Under the pieces are notes generated by a model. That model was given only the letters and a program-made list of their open reading frames with translations, searched no databases and was not told the origin of the DNA. Below are positions 34,888-44,051 of a stretch of DNA of 63,371 nt, piece by piece. Location: contig JAAVZR010000026.1 of NCBI GenBank assembly GCA_022791755.1, forward strand, positions 1 through 63,371, given 5' to 3'. The first letter of the stretch is position 1. Each line of letters begins with the position of its first letter. This DNA is from Lachnospiraceae bacterium. GTDB taxonomy: Bacteria; Bacillota; Clostridia; Lachnospirales; Lachnospiraceae. The position numbers were made by a program, and so were the translations under genes.

Positions 34888-36117
34888 TCAAGTTTTAACA
34901 GATGATATTCTGTAATGTACCTGTATTCGTGGGGAAGCTTCTTTCCTGCGAAATGAAGTGTCAATGCGCTCTATGACGGAGGGGAATTCTTCCTGACAGA
35001 TCTCCGGCAGCATCACCAGAAACTGGCTCCTGTTATAGCGTGTATAGACGTCTCCCTGACGCAAGGATTCCCTGATGGCCTCAGAAAGCTTATTCCCCGC
35101 TTCTCTGATTTTCTCCACATCTCTGTGATTCTTCTCTTTTACGTCTTCCTGTCTCATATCGGAGGTTTGAGATTTTTTTTGAGTGATCGTGCACAAAAGC
35201 AGATAGACCGACTGCCCTGAGCGCTTCATGACTCTCTCCGTTATCCGATAGCTGTCTATAAAACCCGGAAGAAGACAGAAATATGCCCCTGTCTGCTCTT
35301 CCTTCTCCCGTATCTGATTCTTTATCTCCTCCAGGCTGCCGGCATTCTGCCTGAGTCTGCTTCTCATCTTCTGAAAATACTCCAGCATCCTCTCGGAAGG
35401 AGGGATGGCCAGCTCTTCGAAATACATGGCCGTGGTCTTCTCATAGAGTTCCATGGCTTCTTCCACCCGGTCCAGCTCGATCAGGCAGTCGATCTGCGCC
35501 ACCTGCCATTCGTCAAAGGGATAGAGAACTGCCGCCTTTTTACACAGGGCGCAGAGTTCTTCGTACTCCCCCCTCTCTTTCATCAGGACGCACAGCTTTT
35601 CCATGCACTCAAAATACAGATGCTGACAGTGGGCCTCCTCCACGGCCACCCACTCTTCTCCTGCCAGGGCGGGGAGGAAGGCTCCTCCAATCCGGCCGGC
35701 TTCTTTTAACAGTTTCAGGCTCTCTTCCGCAGGACACTGCCTGGCCTCTTTGATCAGACGCTCGAAAACAGCCACATCCACCTCCACAGGAAAGGAGCTG
35801 ACAAAATAGTATCTCCCCTTCTCGGAACGGATGTAGTTTTCATCCGGCAATTCCATCTTTTTCAGAATTTTCCGCAGCTGATATGCCGTGACCCGCAGAT
35901 TCACCGCTCTGTCGCTTTCCTCATCATAGCCAAACAGATACTCCGTAAGTCTTTCTCTGGATATCCCCTCTTCGCCCACATACAGTAAGATCTGAAGCAG
36001 CTGAAGCGTCTTTGAAGTCGGTTTCTTCGTAAGCTTCACTGCTTCTCCCCGGTAAAACATGGAAAATTCACCCATAAGGCGAACTTCCAAAACATCTCTT
36101 CTCTCTTCTTCTACCAT
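34888..36117 (-). CDS. BTAD/SARP-type transcriptional regulator with degenerate GGDEF-like tail
   Basis: A 409-residue regulator. Residues ~8-100 are an OmpR/PhoB-like winged helix (VRLMGEFSMFYRGEAVKL, AVNLRVTAYQLRKILKKM). Residues ~105-245 are a bacterial transcriptional activation domain of TPR-type helices (EEAMELYEKTTAMYFEELAI). The C-terminal ~130 residues read like a GGDEF-type fold (KLSEAIRESLRQGDVYTRY, then QFLVMLPE) with NRSQF where the GGDEF signature would be, so it should not make c-di-GMP. It lies 15 bp after the degenerate recombinase gene, in an operon driven by the promoter in the invertible-looking segment. The likely target is the fibre operon downstream. Confidence 0.8.
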   Translation of the reverse strand: MVEEERRDVLEVRLMGEFSMFYRGEAVKLTKKPTSKTLQLLQILLYVGEEGISRERLTEYLFGYDEESDRAVNLRVTAYQLRKILKKMELPDENYIRSEKGRYYFVSSFPVEVDVAVFERLIKEARQCPAEESLKLLKEAGRIGGAFLPALAGEEWVAVEEAHCQHLYFECMEKLCVLMKERGEYEELCALCKKAAVLYPFDEWQVAQIDCLIELDRVEEAMELYEKTTAMYFEELAIPPSERMLEYFQKMRSRLRQNAGSLEEIKNQIREKEEQTGAYFCLLPGFIDSYRITERVMKRSGQSVYLLLCTITQKKSQTSDMRQEDVKEKNHRDVEKIREAGNKLSEAIRESLRQGDVYTRYNRSQFLVMLPEICQEEFPSVIERIDTSFRRKEASPRIQVHYRISSVKT

Positions 36118-36132
36118 TCTCCGTGCCTTCCG

Positions 36133-36969
36133 TCAGGAAACATTCCAGCCTACTAACAGCTGTTCATCTTCTATTATTTTTTCATAAGCCTGTTCCATCA
36201 GAAGCTCTATATTAGCCCGGATTCCTTCGTATGTGCTCTGATACATTCTCCACAGACATCGCGGATTGACTTTTTCCTCATCCACCAGGGCGTCCTGGCT
36301 GACGCATTTGATATAGTAGTATATGCTGGACCGGGGAAGCGGCTCCCCCTTTCTGGTGACAAATACCGGTCCTGTTTCGATCTGCTCGCTCTGCGTATAG
36401 GCCAAAAGCTCTTTTTTCAGGACAGGCGGAATCCTGAGAATTCTCTTTTGCTTGCTGTTATGACTCTCCAGCTGTATGGTTCCTCTCTTCACATTCTCCA
36501 CGGTGAGCTGCGCCAGCTCCTGGATCCTCACTCCCGCGCCGCCCATGACCTTGATGAGCAGATAAGATTTTTTATTATCCATCTCTCTGGCTGTCCGAAG
36601 AAGCCGCAGATACTCGGAACGTGTAAGCTCCGGCTGTACTTCCGTATAGCTGCGGTTCACATTGATAACCTGCCATTCCCTGCGGCCCAGAAACTGTACG
36701 AAACTGTTCCAGGCTGACATCTTGGTACTGACAGTCCGCGGAGAGAGATCCTGGTCTTCCATCCACTCCCGCCACTCCTGTCCTGTTCCGGCTCTCAGAA
36801 GCTTATCCTCAGGCAGATATTCATACAGTCCGATAAGGATCGTCTGATAGCTCTGTAAAGAACCTTTTCCCCGTCCCTTCTGCCTCAGACTCTCCAAAAA
36901 CTCTTCCAGTATCTCCATGGTCATTTGAATTTTGTCTTTTTGTCTGCCGTCCTCTTCGCTCATGAGCAT
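36133..36969 (-). CDS. Tyrosine recombinase-like protein lacking catalytic residues
   Basis: A 278-residue protein with the two-domain layout of phage-type integrases: SAM-like N-terminal DNA-binding domain (FLESLRQKGRGKGSLQSYQ) and a catalytic-fold domain. The first Arg is kept (GAGVRIQEL) and the beta-hairpin Lys is probable (NSKQKRILRIP). The H-x-x-R box, however, reads NPRCLWRMY instead of PHxLRH, the second His region reads EQ, and the nucleophile Tyr is absent. It is full length compared with the 280-residue neighbour, so it was altered rather than truncated. It may bind the sites and steer or regulate recombination, or act as a transcription factor. Confidence 0.8.
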   Translation of the reverse strand: MLMSEEDGRQKDKIQMTMEILEEFLESLRQKGRGKGSLQSYQTILIGLYEYLPEDKLLRAGTGQEWREWMEDQDLSPRTVSTKMSAWNSFVQFLGRREWQVINVNRSYTEVQPELTRSEYLRLLRTAREMDNKKSYLLIKVMGGAGVRIQELAQLTVENVKRGTIQLESHNSKQKRILRIPPVLKKELLAYTQSEQIETGPVFVTRKGEPLPRSSIYYYIKCVSQDALVDEEKVNPRCLWRMYQSTYEGIRANIELLMEQAYEKIIEDEQLLVGWNVS

Positions 36970-37010
36970 CTACCTCTCTTCACACTGGCGTCCGGATCAA
37001 TTATTATCAT

Positions 37011-37269
37011 AATCAGAATTTTGTGAGAAAAGGGTTGAAAAAATAAAAGGATTTTCTCTCCTCACTTTATGATTATATCATATCTGTATCACAGAATTCA
37101 ATAGTCATTCTCGAAATCTACACCGAAAACAGACCGGAGAAAATTGCAAACTGCGGTCTTATTTTCCGTTGCTATAAAATGTCCGATAAAAGTTTTAAAA
37201 TTTCTACAGAACATATCTGTTTTCTCAATATCTGATCTTCCTACCTCACAGAAAAACAAAATTCTGATT
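37011..37269. promoter_or_regulatory. Putative invertible segment bounded by a 14-bp inverted repeat
   Basis: AATCAGAATTTTGT at 37011-37024 is repeated exactly, inverted, at 37256-37269, bounding 231 bp that hold no gene. The segment lies between two tyrosine recombinase genes and carries one strong promoter facing left (37072-37101). This is the standard layout of a recombinase-inverted promoter switch. As read here, the promoter points at the degenerate recombinase and BTAD regulator; inverted, it would point into the 3' end of the intact recombinase. No equally good promoter faces right, so inversion should switch transcription off. Confidence 0.72.
37072..37101 (-). promoter_or_regulatory. 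Promoter inside the putative invertible segment
   Basis: On the minus strand TTGAAT (37096-37101), an 18-bp spacer and TATAAT (37072-37077) form a strong sigma-A promoter. The -10 is extended by TGA just before TATAAT. It would start transcription near 37065, about 95 bp upstream of the degenerate recombinase start codon, crossing the left inverted repeat. Confidence 0.8.
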
Positions 37270-37273
37270 TCAT

Positions 37274-38116
37274 TTATATGACCAGCCCCAGTCTGTCCAG
37301 TCTTCTTGCATGTTCCCTTCCGCTGGATATCAGATAGATCCTCGTCGTCTCGATGGAACAGTGTCCCAGAATATCCGCCAGCTGTACGATATCCTTGCAG
37401 GCACGATAGAACACAGTGGCAAAGAGATGGCGCAGATTATGGGGAAACACTTTGGTCGATGTCACGCCTGCCTGCGCACACAGTCTCTTCATCTCCTGCC
37501 AGATCTGACAGCGGGACAGCTGGCCGCCGGATCTGGTGATAAAAACGGATCCCTCTCTGATTCTGTTTTTCCCTGCATATTTCAACAGCTTCTTACAGAG
37601 CTTCCCCGGAAGAAGAATCGTTCGGATCTTCCCTTTCAGGGATATCTCCGCCCTGCCTGCTCTGGCTGTCTCCACCGTGATATACTTCACCTCCGATACC
37701 CGTATCCCTGTGGCACAGATCGTCTCCATTACCAGAGCCAGCCTCTCCTGTCCCTTCGTTCGGGCCGCCGCCAGGAGTTTCCCATATTCTTCCCGGTTTA
37801 GCTCCCGCCCCGGCTCTCTGAATATTTTTCTCTGTACCCTGAGAAATTTCACACGGTATTCATGCCATCCCATATACCCAAAGAAACCGTTGACAGCCGA
37901 CAGCATCGAATTGATCGTAACCGGAGCATATCCCTGTTCGGACAGATACTCTTTCCAGGCGGTTACCCTCTCCTTCGTCACTTCTTTCGCTCCCAGAAAA
38001 TGGAGAAAGGAGCGTATATCTCTCAGATATTTTTCAATCGTTCCGCAGCAGCGTTCTTCTTCCATCAGGTGCATCCGATAGTTTTCCAGGTGGTCTGTGA
38101 TGATGTAATGATTCAT
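37274..38116 (-). CDS. Tyrosine-type site-specific recombinase (intact)
   Basis: A 280-residue integrase/recombinase of the XerC/D-like type. N-terminal core-binding domain at ~5-95. Catalytic residues are all present: Arg in ATGIRVSEV (~147), Lys in SLKGKIRTILLP, H-x-x-R in PHNLRH (~225), His in LGHCSIETTRIY and the nucleophile Tyr (~256) in the same block. Such stand-alone enzymes next to short inverted repeats commonly invert promoters of surface genes in gut bacteria. It ends 5 bp from the right inverted repeat. Its own promoter upstream (38117-38180) is not clear. Confidence 0.9.
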   Translation of the reverse strand: MNHYIITDHLENYRMHLMEEERCCGTIEKYLRDIRSFLHFLGAKEVTKERVTAWKEYLSEQGYAPVTINSMLSAVNGFFGYMGWHEYRVKFLRVQRKIFREPGRELNREEYGKLLAAARTKGQERLALVMETICATGIRVSEVKYITVETARAGRAEISLKGKIRTILLPGKLCKKLLKYAGKNRIREGSVFITRSGGQLSRCQIWQEMKRLCAQAGVTSTKVFPHNLRHLFATVFYRACKDIVQLADILGHCSIETTRIYLISSGREHARRLDRLGLVI

Positions 38117-38180
38117 TTTGGTCCCTCCTATGTCTGTTTCAGATCTGTCGTTCCTTACATTCCTCCTACTTTAACGTAAC

Positions 38181-38215
38181 AAAAAAGCGGCTGCAAACCT
38201 GTGGTTCATAGCCGC
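38181..38215 (-). terminator. Rho-independent terminator of gyrA
   Basis: Read leftward, GCGGCT and AGCCGC form a stem (38187-38215) followed directly by TTTTTT (38181-38186). It lies about 75 bp after the gyrA stop and insulates the gyrase operon from the recombinase gene. Confidence 0.87.
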
Positions 38216-38289
38216 CCTTCATGTGTTTTTATCGGACTAAGTCCATCTGTCCGGGAGAAGATTTCAAAAGAATATCCGCCTGTATGGTA

Positions 38290-40782
38290 TTATGATTCTT
38301 TCATATCTTCCGGCTTCTCTCCAGGCTCTTCCCGTACCTTGGCGATGCTGGCCACGCGGATCTCCTTACCTGCGGTCTCCTGGTCCATGCTGATCAGCTT
38401 CACGCCTGAGGTGATCCTGCCCAGCATGGAGATACTGGACACCCCGATCCGGATGATGATCCCCTCCGTGGTGATAATCATGATTTCCTGATCCTTATTG
38501 ACGGCCTTCACACCTACGATATATCCTGTCTTACTGTTGATCTTATAGCATTTGACGCCCTTGCCTCCCCTCAGCTGAGGAGTATATTCTTCCAGCATGG
38601 TGCGCTTGCCCATACCATTCTCCGACACGATTAAAAGCGCGTCTCCCTGACTGTCCAGCTGCATACCCACCACCTGGTCGGAGAGCTCCAGCTTCATGCC
38701 GATGACTCCCATGGATACCCGGCCTGTGGGACGCACGTCCGTCTCATGGAAACGGATACACTGTCCTTCTCTGGATACCAGGAAGATATCCTTTGTGTTA
38801 TCTGTGGTCTTCACCTCGATCAGCTCGTCGTCCTCTCTGAGATTGATGGCGGTGAGGCCGGTCTTTCGGATATTTGAATACTCGCTGACAGAGGTCTTCT
38901 TCACCATTCCCTGTTTCGTGGCCATAAAGAGATATTTATCCTCGGCAAACTCACGGATCGGAATCATGGCCGTGATCTTTTCGCCGGGTGCGATCTGTAA
39001 GAGATTCACGATGGCGATACCCCTGGATGTCCGGTTCGATTCGGGAATCTCGTAGGTCTTCAGCCGGTATACCTTTCCCTTATTGGTAAAGAACATCAGA
39101 TAATGATGATTCGTCGTCATCATCAGTTCGGCGATATAATCATCCTCCAGGGTCTGCATCCCCTTGATCCCCTTGCCTCCCCTGTTCTGACTGCGGAAAT
39201 TGGTCACGGACATCCGCTTGATATAGCCCAGGTTTGTCATGGCAATGATGGTATTCTCGTCAGGAATCAGATCCTCCATGGAAAAATCGTCGCTGTCGTC
39301 GAATCCGATGACCGTCTTCCTGTCGTCGCCGTATTTCGTGGCGATAATCATGATTTCCTCGCGAATCACACTCAGCAGTTTCTTCACATCCGCCAGAATC
39401 GCCTTTAATTCGGCGATCTTTTCCATCAGCTCCTTATACTCGTTCTCCAGCTTCTCTCTCTCCAGACCGGTCAGTGCACGGATACGCATATCCACAATGG
39501 CCTGTGCCTGCGGGTCTGTCAGTCCGAAGCGCTCCATCAGGCGTTCCTTGCTGATCTGAATGGTCCGGGAGCTTCTCACGATCCGGATAACCTCGTCGAT
39601 ATTATCCAGAGCAATCAGCAGGCCCTCCACGATATGGGCCCTCTCCTCCGCCTTATTCAGATCATATCTGGTCCTGCGGGTCACTACCTCCTTCTGATGG
39701 TCCAGATAGTGGTACAGCATATCCCGCAGATTCAGTACCTTCGGCTCCTTATTGACCAGAGCCAGCATAATTACGCCGAAGCTGTCCTGGAGCTGTGTAT
39801 GCTTTAGAAGCTGGTTCAGCATGATATTGGGATTCACATCCCGGCGCAGTTCGATGCAGATACGCATTCCGGTGCGGTCCGACTCGTCTCTGAGATCCGT
39901 GATGCCGTCCAGCTTCTTGTCCCTCACCAGCTCTGCGATCTTTTCAATGAGTCTGGCCTTATTGACCATATAGGGAATCTCCGTCACCACTATGCGGTTC
40001 TTTCCATTGGGCATGGGTTCAATATTCGTGACGGAGCGGACCCGGATCTTACCGCGGCCTGTGCGGTAAGCCTCCTCTATGCCGGACCGGCCCAGGATCT
40101 CCGCCCCTGTGGGAAAATCAGGCCCCTTCACGATCTCCAGCAGCTCTTCGATATCGGTATCCCTGTCATAGATCACCTGATTGTCGATGATCTTCACCAC
40201 AGCGCCGATTACCTCTCTGAGATTATGGGGAGGGATATTGGTAGCCATACCCACGGCGATACCGGTGGTCCCGTTTACCAGCAGATTCGGAAAACGGGAA
40301 GGCATCACTACGGGCTCTTTCTCCGTATCGTCAAAGTTCGGCTCAAAATCCACCGTGTCTTTATTAATGTCGGCCAGCATCTCCATGGATATTTTGCTGA
40401 GACGGGCTTCCGTGTAACGCATGGCGGCGGCGCCGTCGCCGTCCACGGATCCGAAGTTGCCGTGGCCGTCCACCAGAGGATAGCGCATGGACCAGCTCTG
40501 GGCCATATTGACTAAGGCTCCGTAAATGGAGCTGTCGCCATGGGGATGGTACTTACCCATGGTATCACCGACGATACGGGCGCATTTGCGGTGAGGCTTA
40601 TCCGGTCCGTTATTCAGCTCGATCATGGAATACAGCACCCGCCGCTGCACCGGCTTTAATCCGTCTCTCACATCAGGCAGAGCGCGGGCCGCTATTACGC
40701 TCATGGCATAATCGATGTAGGAATCTTCCATCGTTTCCTTCAGGTCTATATCCTTGACCTGATCAAATATTTTATCATCCAT
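38290..40782 (-). CDS. gyrA: DNA gyrase subunit A
   Basis: An 830-residue type II topoisomerase breakage-reunion subunit. The active-site Tyr lies in [10 protein letters not shown] (~122). The quinolone region reads [17 protein letters not shown] (~80-96), with Gly where E. coli has Asp87. The C-terminal beta-pinwheel includes the GyrA box [11 protein letters not shown]. The end is a short acidic tail ([13 protein letters not shown]). It follows gyrB by 21 bp, in the standard Clostridia order. Confidence 0.97.
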   Translation of the reverse strand: MDDKIFDQVKDIDLKETMEDSYIDYAMSVIAARALPDVRDGLKPVQRRVLYSMIELNNGPDKPHRKCARIVGDTMGKYHPHGDSSIYGALVNMAQSWSMRYPLVDGHGNFGSVDGDGAAAMRYTEARLSKISMEMLADINKDTVDFEPNFDDTEKEPVVMPSRFPNLLVNGTTGIAVGMATNIPPHNLREVIGAVVKIIDNQVIYDRDTDIEELLEIVKGPDFPTGAEILGRSGIEEAYRTGRGKIRVRSVTNIEPMPNGKNRIVVTEIPYMVNKARLIEKIAELVRDKKLDGITDLRDESDRTGMRICIELRRDVNPNIMLNQLLKHTQLQDSFGVIMLALVNKEPKVLNLRDMLYHYLDHQKEVVTRRTRYDLNKAEERAHIVEGLLIALDNIDEVIRIVRSSRTIQISKERLMERFGLTDPQAQAIVDMRIRALTGLEREKLENEYKELMEKIAELKAILADVKKLLSVIREEIMIIATKYGDDRKTVIGFDDSDDFSMEDLIPDENTIIAMTNLGYIKRMSVTNFRSQNRGGKGIKGMQTLEDDYIAELMMTTNHHYLMFFTNKGKVYRLKTYEIPESNRTSRGIAIVNLLQIAPGEKITAMIPIREFAEDKYLFMATKQGMVKKTSVSEYSNIRKTGLTAINLREDDELIEVKTTDNTKDIFLVSREGQCIRFHETDVRPTGRVSMGVIGMKLELSDQVVGMQLDSQGDALLIVSENGMGKRTMLEEYTPQLRGGKGVKCYKINSKTGYIVGVKAVNKDQEIMIITTEGIIIRIGVSSISMLGRITSGVKLISMDQETAGKEIRVASIAKVREEPGEKPEDMKES

Positions 40783-40803
40783 CGGATTTTTCCTCGCTCC
40801 TTA

Positions 40804-42717
40804 TCAGATATCCAGGTTCTTCACGAATTTGGCATTGGCTTCGATGAACTCCTTGCGGGGTTCCACCTTATCGCCCATCAGGATCGTAAAGGTCAGATCC
40901 ACCTCCTGCTCATTCTCACTGTCCATCACCACCCGGCGCAGGGTTCTCCTCTCCGGGTCCATGGTGGTCTCCCACAGCTGCTCGGCATCCATCTCACCCA
41001 GCCCCTTATAGCGCTGAATCTTGTTCGTACCGTCCCGGCCGATCTCGTTCATGATATCCGTCAGCTGCTCTTCGCTGTAGGCATACCAGATCTTTTTATT
41101 TTTCTCCACCTTATACAGGGGAGGCTGAGCCAGATAGACATGCCCCTGCCGTATGAGTTCCGGCATAAAGCGGTAGAAAAAGGTCAGAAGCAATGTGCTG
41201 ATATGAGCGCCGTCCACGTCGGCATCAGCCATTATCACGATCTTGTGATAGCGCAGCTTCGATATGTCAAAATCATCGTGAATACCGGTACCGAAGGCCG
41301 TAATCATGGACTTGATCTCTTCATTGGCATAGATTCTGTCCAGCCTGGCCTTCTCCACATTGAGGATCTTTCCTCTGAGAGGAAGAATGGCCTGATTGGC
41401 CCGGGATCTGGCCTCCTTGGCCGAGCCCCCGGCAGACAGTCCCTCCACGATGAAAATCTCGCAGTTTTCCGGATTCTTATCCGAACAGTCGGCCAGCTTA
41501 CCGGGCAGGGCCGTACCCTCCAACGCCGTCTTCCTGCGGGTCAGGTCCCTGGCCTTTCTGGCGGCTGCCCTGGCTCTCTGGGCCAGGATGGATTTCTCCA
41601 GGATCTGCTTTGCCACATTGGGATTCTGTTCCAGGAAATAGGTCAGCTGCTCGCTGACGATGCCGTCTACGGCTCCTCTGGCGTCGCTGTTTCCCAGCTT
41701 CTGCTTCGTCTGTCCCTCGAACTGGGGATCTTCGATCTTGATGCTGATGATAGCCGTCATACCCTCCCGGATATCGTCGCCGGTCAGATTATCTTCGCTG
41801 TCCTTTAACATCTTACTCTTGCGGGCATAATCGTTAAATACCTTGGTCAGCGCTCCGCGAAATCCTGCCATGTGGGTGCCTCCCTCCGGCGTGATGATAT
41901 TATTCACAAAGCTGTAGGTACTCTCGTTAAAGGAATCGTTATGCTGAATGGCCACTTCCACATAGATCTCGTTGCGCGTCCCCTCACAGTAGATGACCTG
42001 GGGATAGAGGGCCGTCTTTCCCTTATTCAGATAGGTGACAAACTCCTTAATGCCGCCCTCATAATGAAAGGTGTGTTCCTTTCCTCCGTCTCTTGTGTCC
42101 TCAATATGAATCTTCAGCCCCTTCGTCAGAAAAGCTGTCTCTCTGAGGCGGGTCTTCAGCGTGTCATAGTCAAAGACCACATCGTCAAAGATCTCATGAT
42201 CGGCCTTAAAGGTGACCGTGGAGCCGTGATCGCTCTTACGGCACGTACCTGTCTGAGTCAGGGGAGATACCACATGGCCTCTCTCATAGCGCTGCCGGTA
42301 GACCTTACCCTCCCGGCGGATCTCCACCTCCAGCCACACCGACAGGGCGTTGACCACCGAGGCTCCCACGCCGTGCAGGCCGCCGGATACCTTATAGGCC
42401 CCGCCGCCGAATTTGCCTCCGGCATGGAGCTGGGTGAAGATGACCTCCACAGCGGGCACTCCCATCTTCGGATGAATATCCACCGGCATACCCCGGCCGT
42501 TATCTCTCACGGTCACAGAATTATCCGACTGTATGGTCACGTCGATGGTATCGCAGAAACCCGCCAGCGACTCATCCACGGAATTATCCACGATCTCATA
42601 TACCAGATGATGCAGCCCTCTTAAAGATGTGCTGCCGATATACATACCCGGTCTCTTTCGGACCGCCTCCAGTCCTTCCAATACCTGTATCTGTTCTGCG
42701 CTGTAATCAGAACCCAT
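40804..42717 (-). CDS. gyrB: DNA gyrase subunit B
   Basis: A 637-residue ATPase subunit of gyrase: GHKL ATP site ([14 protein letters not shown], then [11 protein letters not shown]), the QTKxKLGNS block and the Toprim domain with [15 protein letters not shown] and [10 protein letters not shown]-terminal [18 protein letters not shown] is typical. Starts after TAGGAGG. It lies between recF and gyrA and is likely co-transcribed from the dnaN side. Confidence 0.98.
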   Translation of the reverse strand: MGSDYSAEQIQVLEGLEAVRKRPGMYIGSTSLRGLHHLVYEIVDNSVDESLAGFCDTIDVTIQSDNSVTVRDNGRGMPVDIHPKMGVPAVEVIFTQLHAGGKFGGGAYKVSGGLHGVGASVVNALSVWLEVEIRREGKVYRQRYERGHVVSPLTQTGTCRKSDHGSTVTFKADHEIFDDVVFDYDTLKTRLRETAFLTKGLKIHIEDTRDGGKEHTFHYEGGIKEFVTYLNKGKTALYPQVIYCEGTRNEIYVEVAIQHNDSFNESTYSFVNNIITPEGGTHMAGFRGALTKVFNDYARKSKMLKDSEDNLTGDDIREGMTAIISIKIEDPQFEGQTKQKLGNSDARGAVDGIVSEQLTYFLEQNPNVAKQILEKSILAQRARAAARKARDLTRRKTALEGTALPGKLADCSDKNPENCEIFIVEGLSAGGSAKEARSRANQAILPLRGKILNVEKARLDRIYANEEIKSMITAFGTGIHDDFDISKLRYHKIVIMADADVDGAHISTLLLTFFYRFMPELIRQGHVYLAQPPLYKVEKNKKIWYAYSEEQLTDIMNEIGRDGTNKIQRYKGLGEMDAEQLWETTMDPERRTLRRVVMDSENEQEVDLTFTILMGDKVEPRKEFIEANAKFVKNLDI

Positions 42718-42734
42718 TCTTATTTCCTCCTATC

Positions 42735-43820
42735 TCAGTTCTCTCCCACTATACATCCTCTGTTTACCCGGAATATCTTATTGACCGGAAAGCGGTTTCT
42801 TACAAATTCATCCACGCCGGTACAGGTCAGGAGAATCTGGACATTCTCCAGACTGTCCAGCAGCTTTTCCTGCCTTCCTCTGTCCAGCTCTGACAATACG
42901 TCGTCTAAGAGGAGCACCGGGCAGTCTCCCGTGCGTTTTCTCACGATCTCGATCTCGGACAGCTTTAAAGACAGAGCCGCCGTGCGCTGCTGTCCCTGGG
43001 AGCCGAAGGTACGGATATCGATCTCTCCCAGCATAAACGCCATGTCGTCCCGATGGGGGCCGGTGAGAGTAGCTCTGGCCTTTAAATCCCTCTGTTTTTT
43101 TCTGTTCAGCTCCTGCTCAAACTCCTCTGCCGTCACGCTGGGCTCATAGGTCAGGCAGATCTCTTCTAACCCGCCGGTGATGCCGTCGTGTATTCCTCTC
43201 ATGATCTCTTCCAGCTGACGGATAAATAAAAGACGGCGCCTTATGATTTCACAGCCATAGCGCACCAGCTGCATATCCCAGACTTGCAGCGTATCCATAT
43301 AATCTTCATGGAATTCCAGCTCTTTTAAAAGCTTATTGCGCTGCATGACCACCCTGTTATAATTGGACAGATTGTTCATATAGATCGGATCTAACTGACA
43401 CAGCTCCGTATCCAGAAACCGGCGTCTGGCGGCAGGTCCCTCCTTGATAATATTCAGATCCTCGGGAGAAAAAAACACCACGTTTGCCACGCCGAACAGA
43501 TCGCTGGCCCGGCGGAGCGCCACCCCGTTTAAGGCGATGCCCTTGGCCCGGTTTTTCTTCAGATGCATATCTACACGGTCCGTGATCCCTCTCTTTTCCA
43601 CGAAGTATTTGATATGGGCCTCCTCCTCATGAAACCGGATCATCTCCCGGTCCTTCCCGGCCCGGTGAGAATGGGAAGTGGCCCCCACAAACACAGCCTC
43701 CAGTATATTGGTCTTCCCCTGAGCATTGTCCCCATAGAAAATATTGACACCCTGGGAAAAATCAATCTGGATTTCTTCGTAATTGCGAAAATTTTTCAGC
43801 TCCAGAGAACGGATTATCAT
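42735..43820 (-). CDS. recF: DNA replication and repair protein RecF
   Basis: A 361-residue SMC-like ATPase that helps load RecA at gaps. Walker A is GDNAQGKTNILEAV (~30-43), the signature is FGSQGQQRTAALSLKL (~270), and Walker B is PVLLLDDVLSELD (~305). Length is normal for the family. The gene sits 12 bp after the S4-domain gene in the dnaN-recF-gyrB-gyrA group. Confidence 0.97.
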   Translation of the reverse strand: MIIRSLELKNFRNYEEIQIDFSQGVNIFYGDNAQGKTNILEAVFVGATSHSHRAGKDREMIRFHEEEAHIKYFVEKRGITDRVDMHLKKNRAKGIALNGVALRRASDLFGVANVVFFSPEDLNIIKEGPAARRRFLDTELCQLDPIYMNNLSNYNRVVMQRNKLLKELEFHEDYMDTLQVWDMQLVRYGCEIIRRRLLFIRQLEEIMRGIHDGITGGLEEICLTYEPSVTAEEFEQELNRKKQRDLKARATLTGPHRDDMAFMLGEIDIRTFGSQGQQRTAALSLKLSEIEIVRKRTGDCPVLLLDDVLSELDRGRQEKLLDSLENVQILLTCTGVDEFVRNRFPVNKIFRVNRGCIVGEN

Positions 43821-43832
43821 ACTGTCGCCTGC

Positions 43833-44042
43833 CTATTTCACGATCCGGACCGTTTCACCCCGGAATGTAACGATATCTCCGTCGTAGAGCTTACGCCCCC
43901 GGCGGCTGTCGGTCTCGCCGTTTACCATGACCTGGCCATCCTGGATGACGATCTTTGATTCCACGCCGGAATCCGTAAGACCGGCCGCCTTTAACGCCTG
44001 TCCCAGCTTAATATACTCCTCGCGAAGCGTGACTGTCTTCAT
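43833..44042 (-). CDS. S4-domain RNA-binding protein (YaaA/RlbA-like)
   Basis: A 69-residue protein made of one S4 fold (EYIKLGQALKAAGLTDSG, then GQVMVNGETDSRRGRKLYDG). It occurs between dnaN and recF in many Firmicutes. It is thought to bind structured RNA, possibly the ribosome. AGGAGAT precedes the start; 9 bp separates it from dnaN. Confidence 0.93.
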   Translation of the reverse strand: MKTVTLREEYIKLGQALKAAGLTDSGVESKIVIQDGQVMVNGETDSRRGRKLYDGDIVTFRGETVRIVK

Positions 44043-44051
44043 ATTATCTCC

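Noticed and set aside
40500..40545. GyrA has Gly at the position of E. coli Asp87, a site of quinolone resistance
   Set aside because: The surrounding [14 protein letters not shown] reads like the normal form in many Clostridia, so it is probably native and not an acquired mutation. Susceptibility cannot be inferred.
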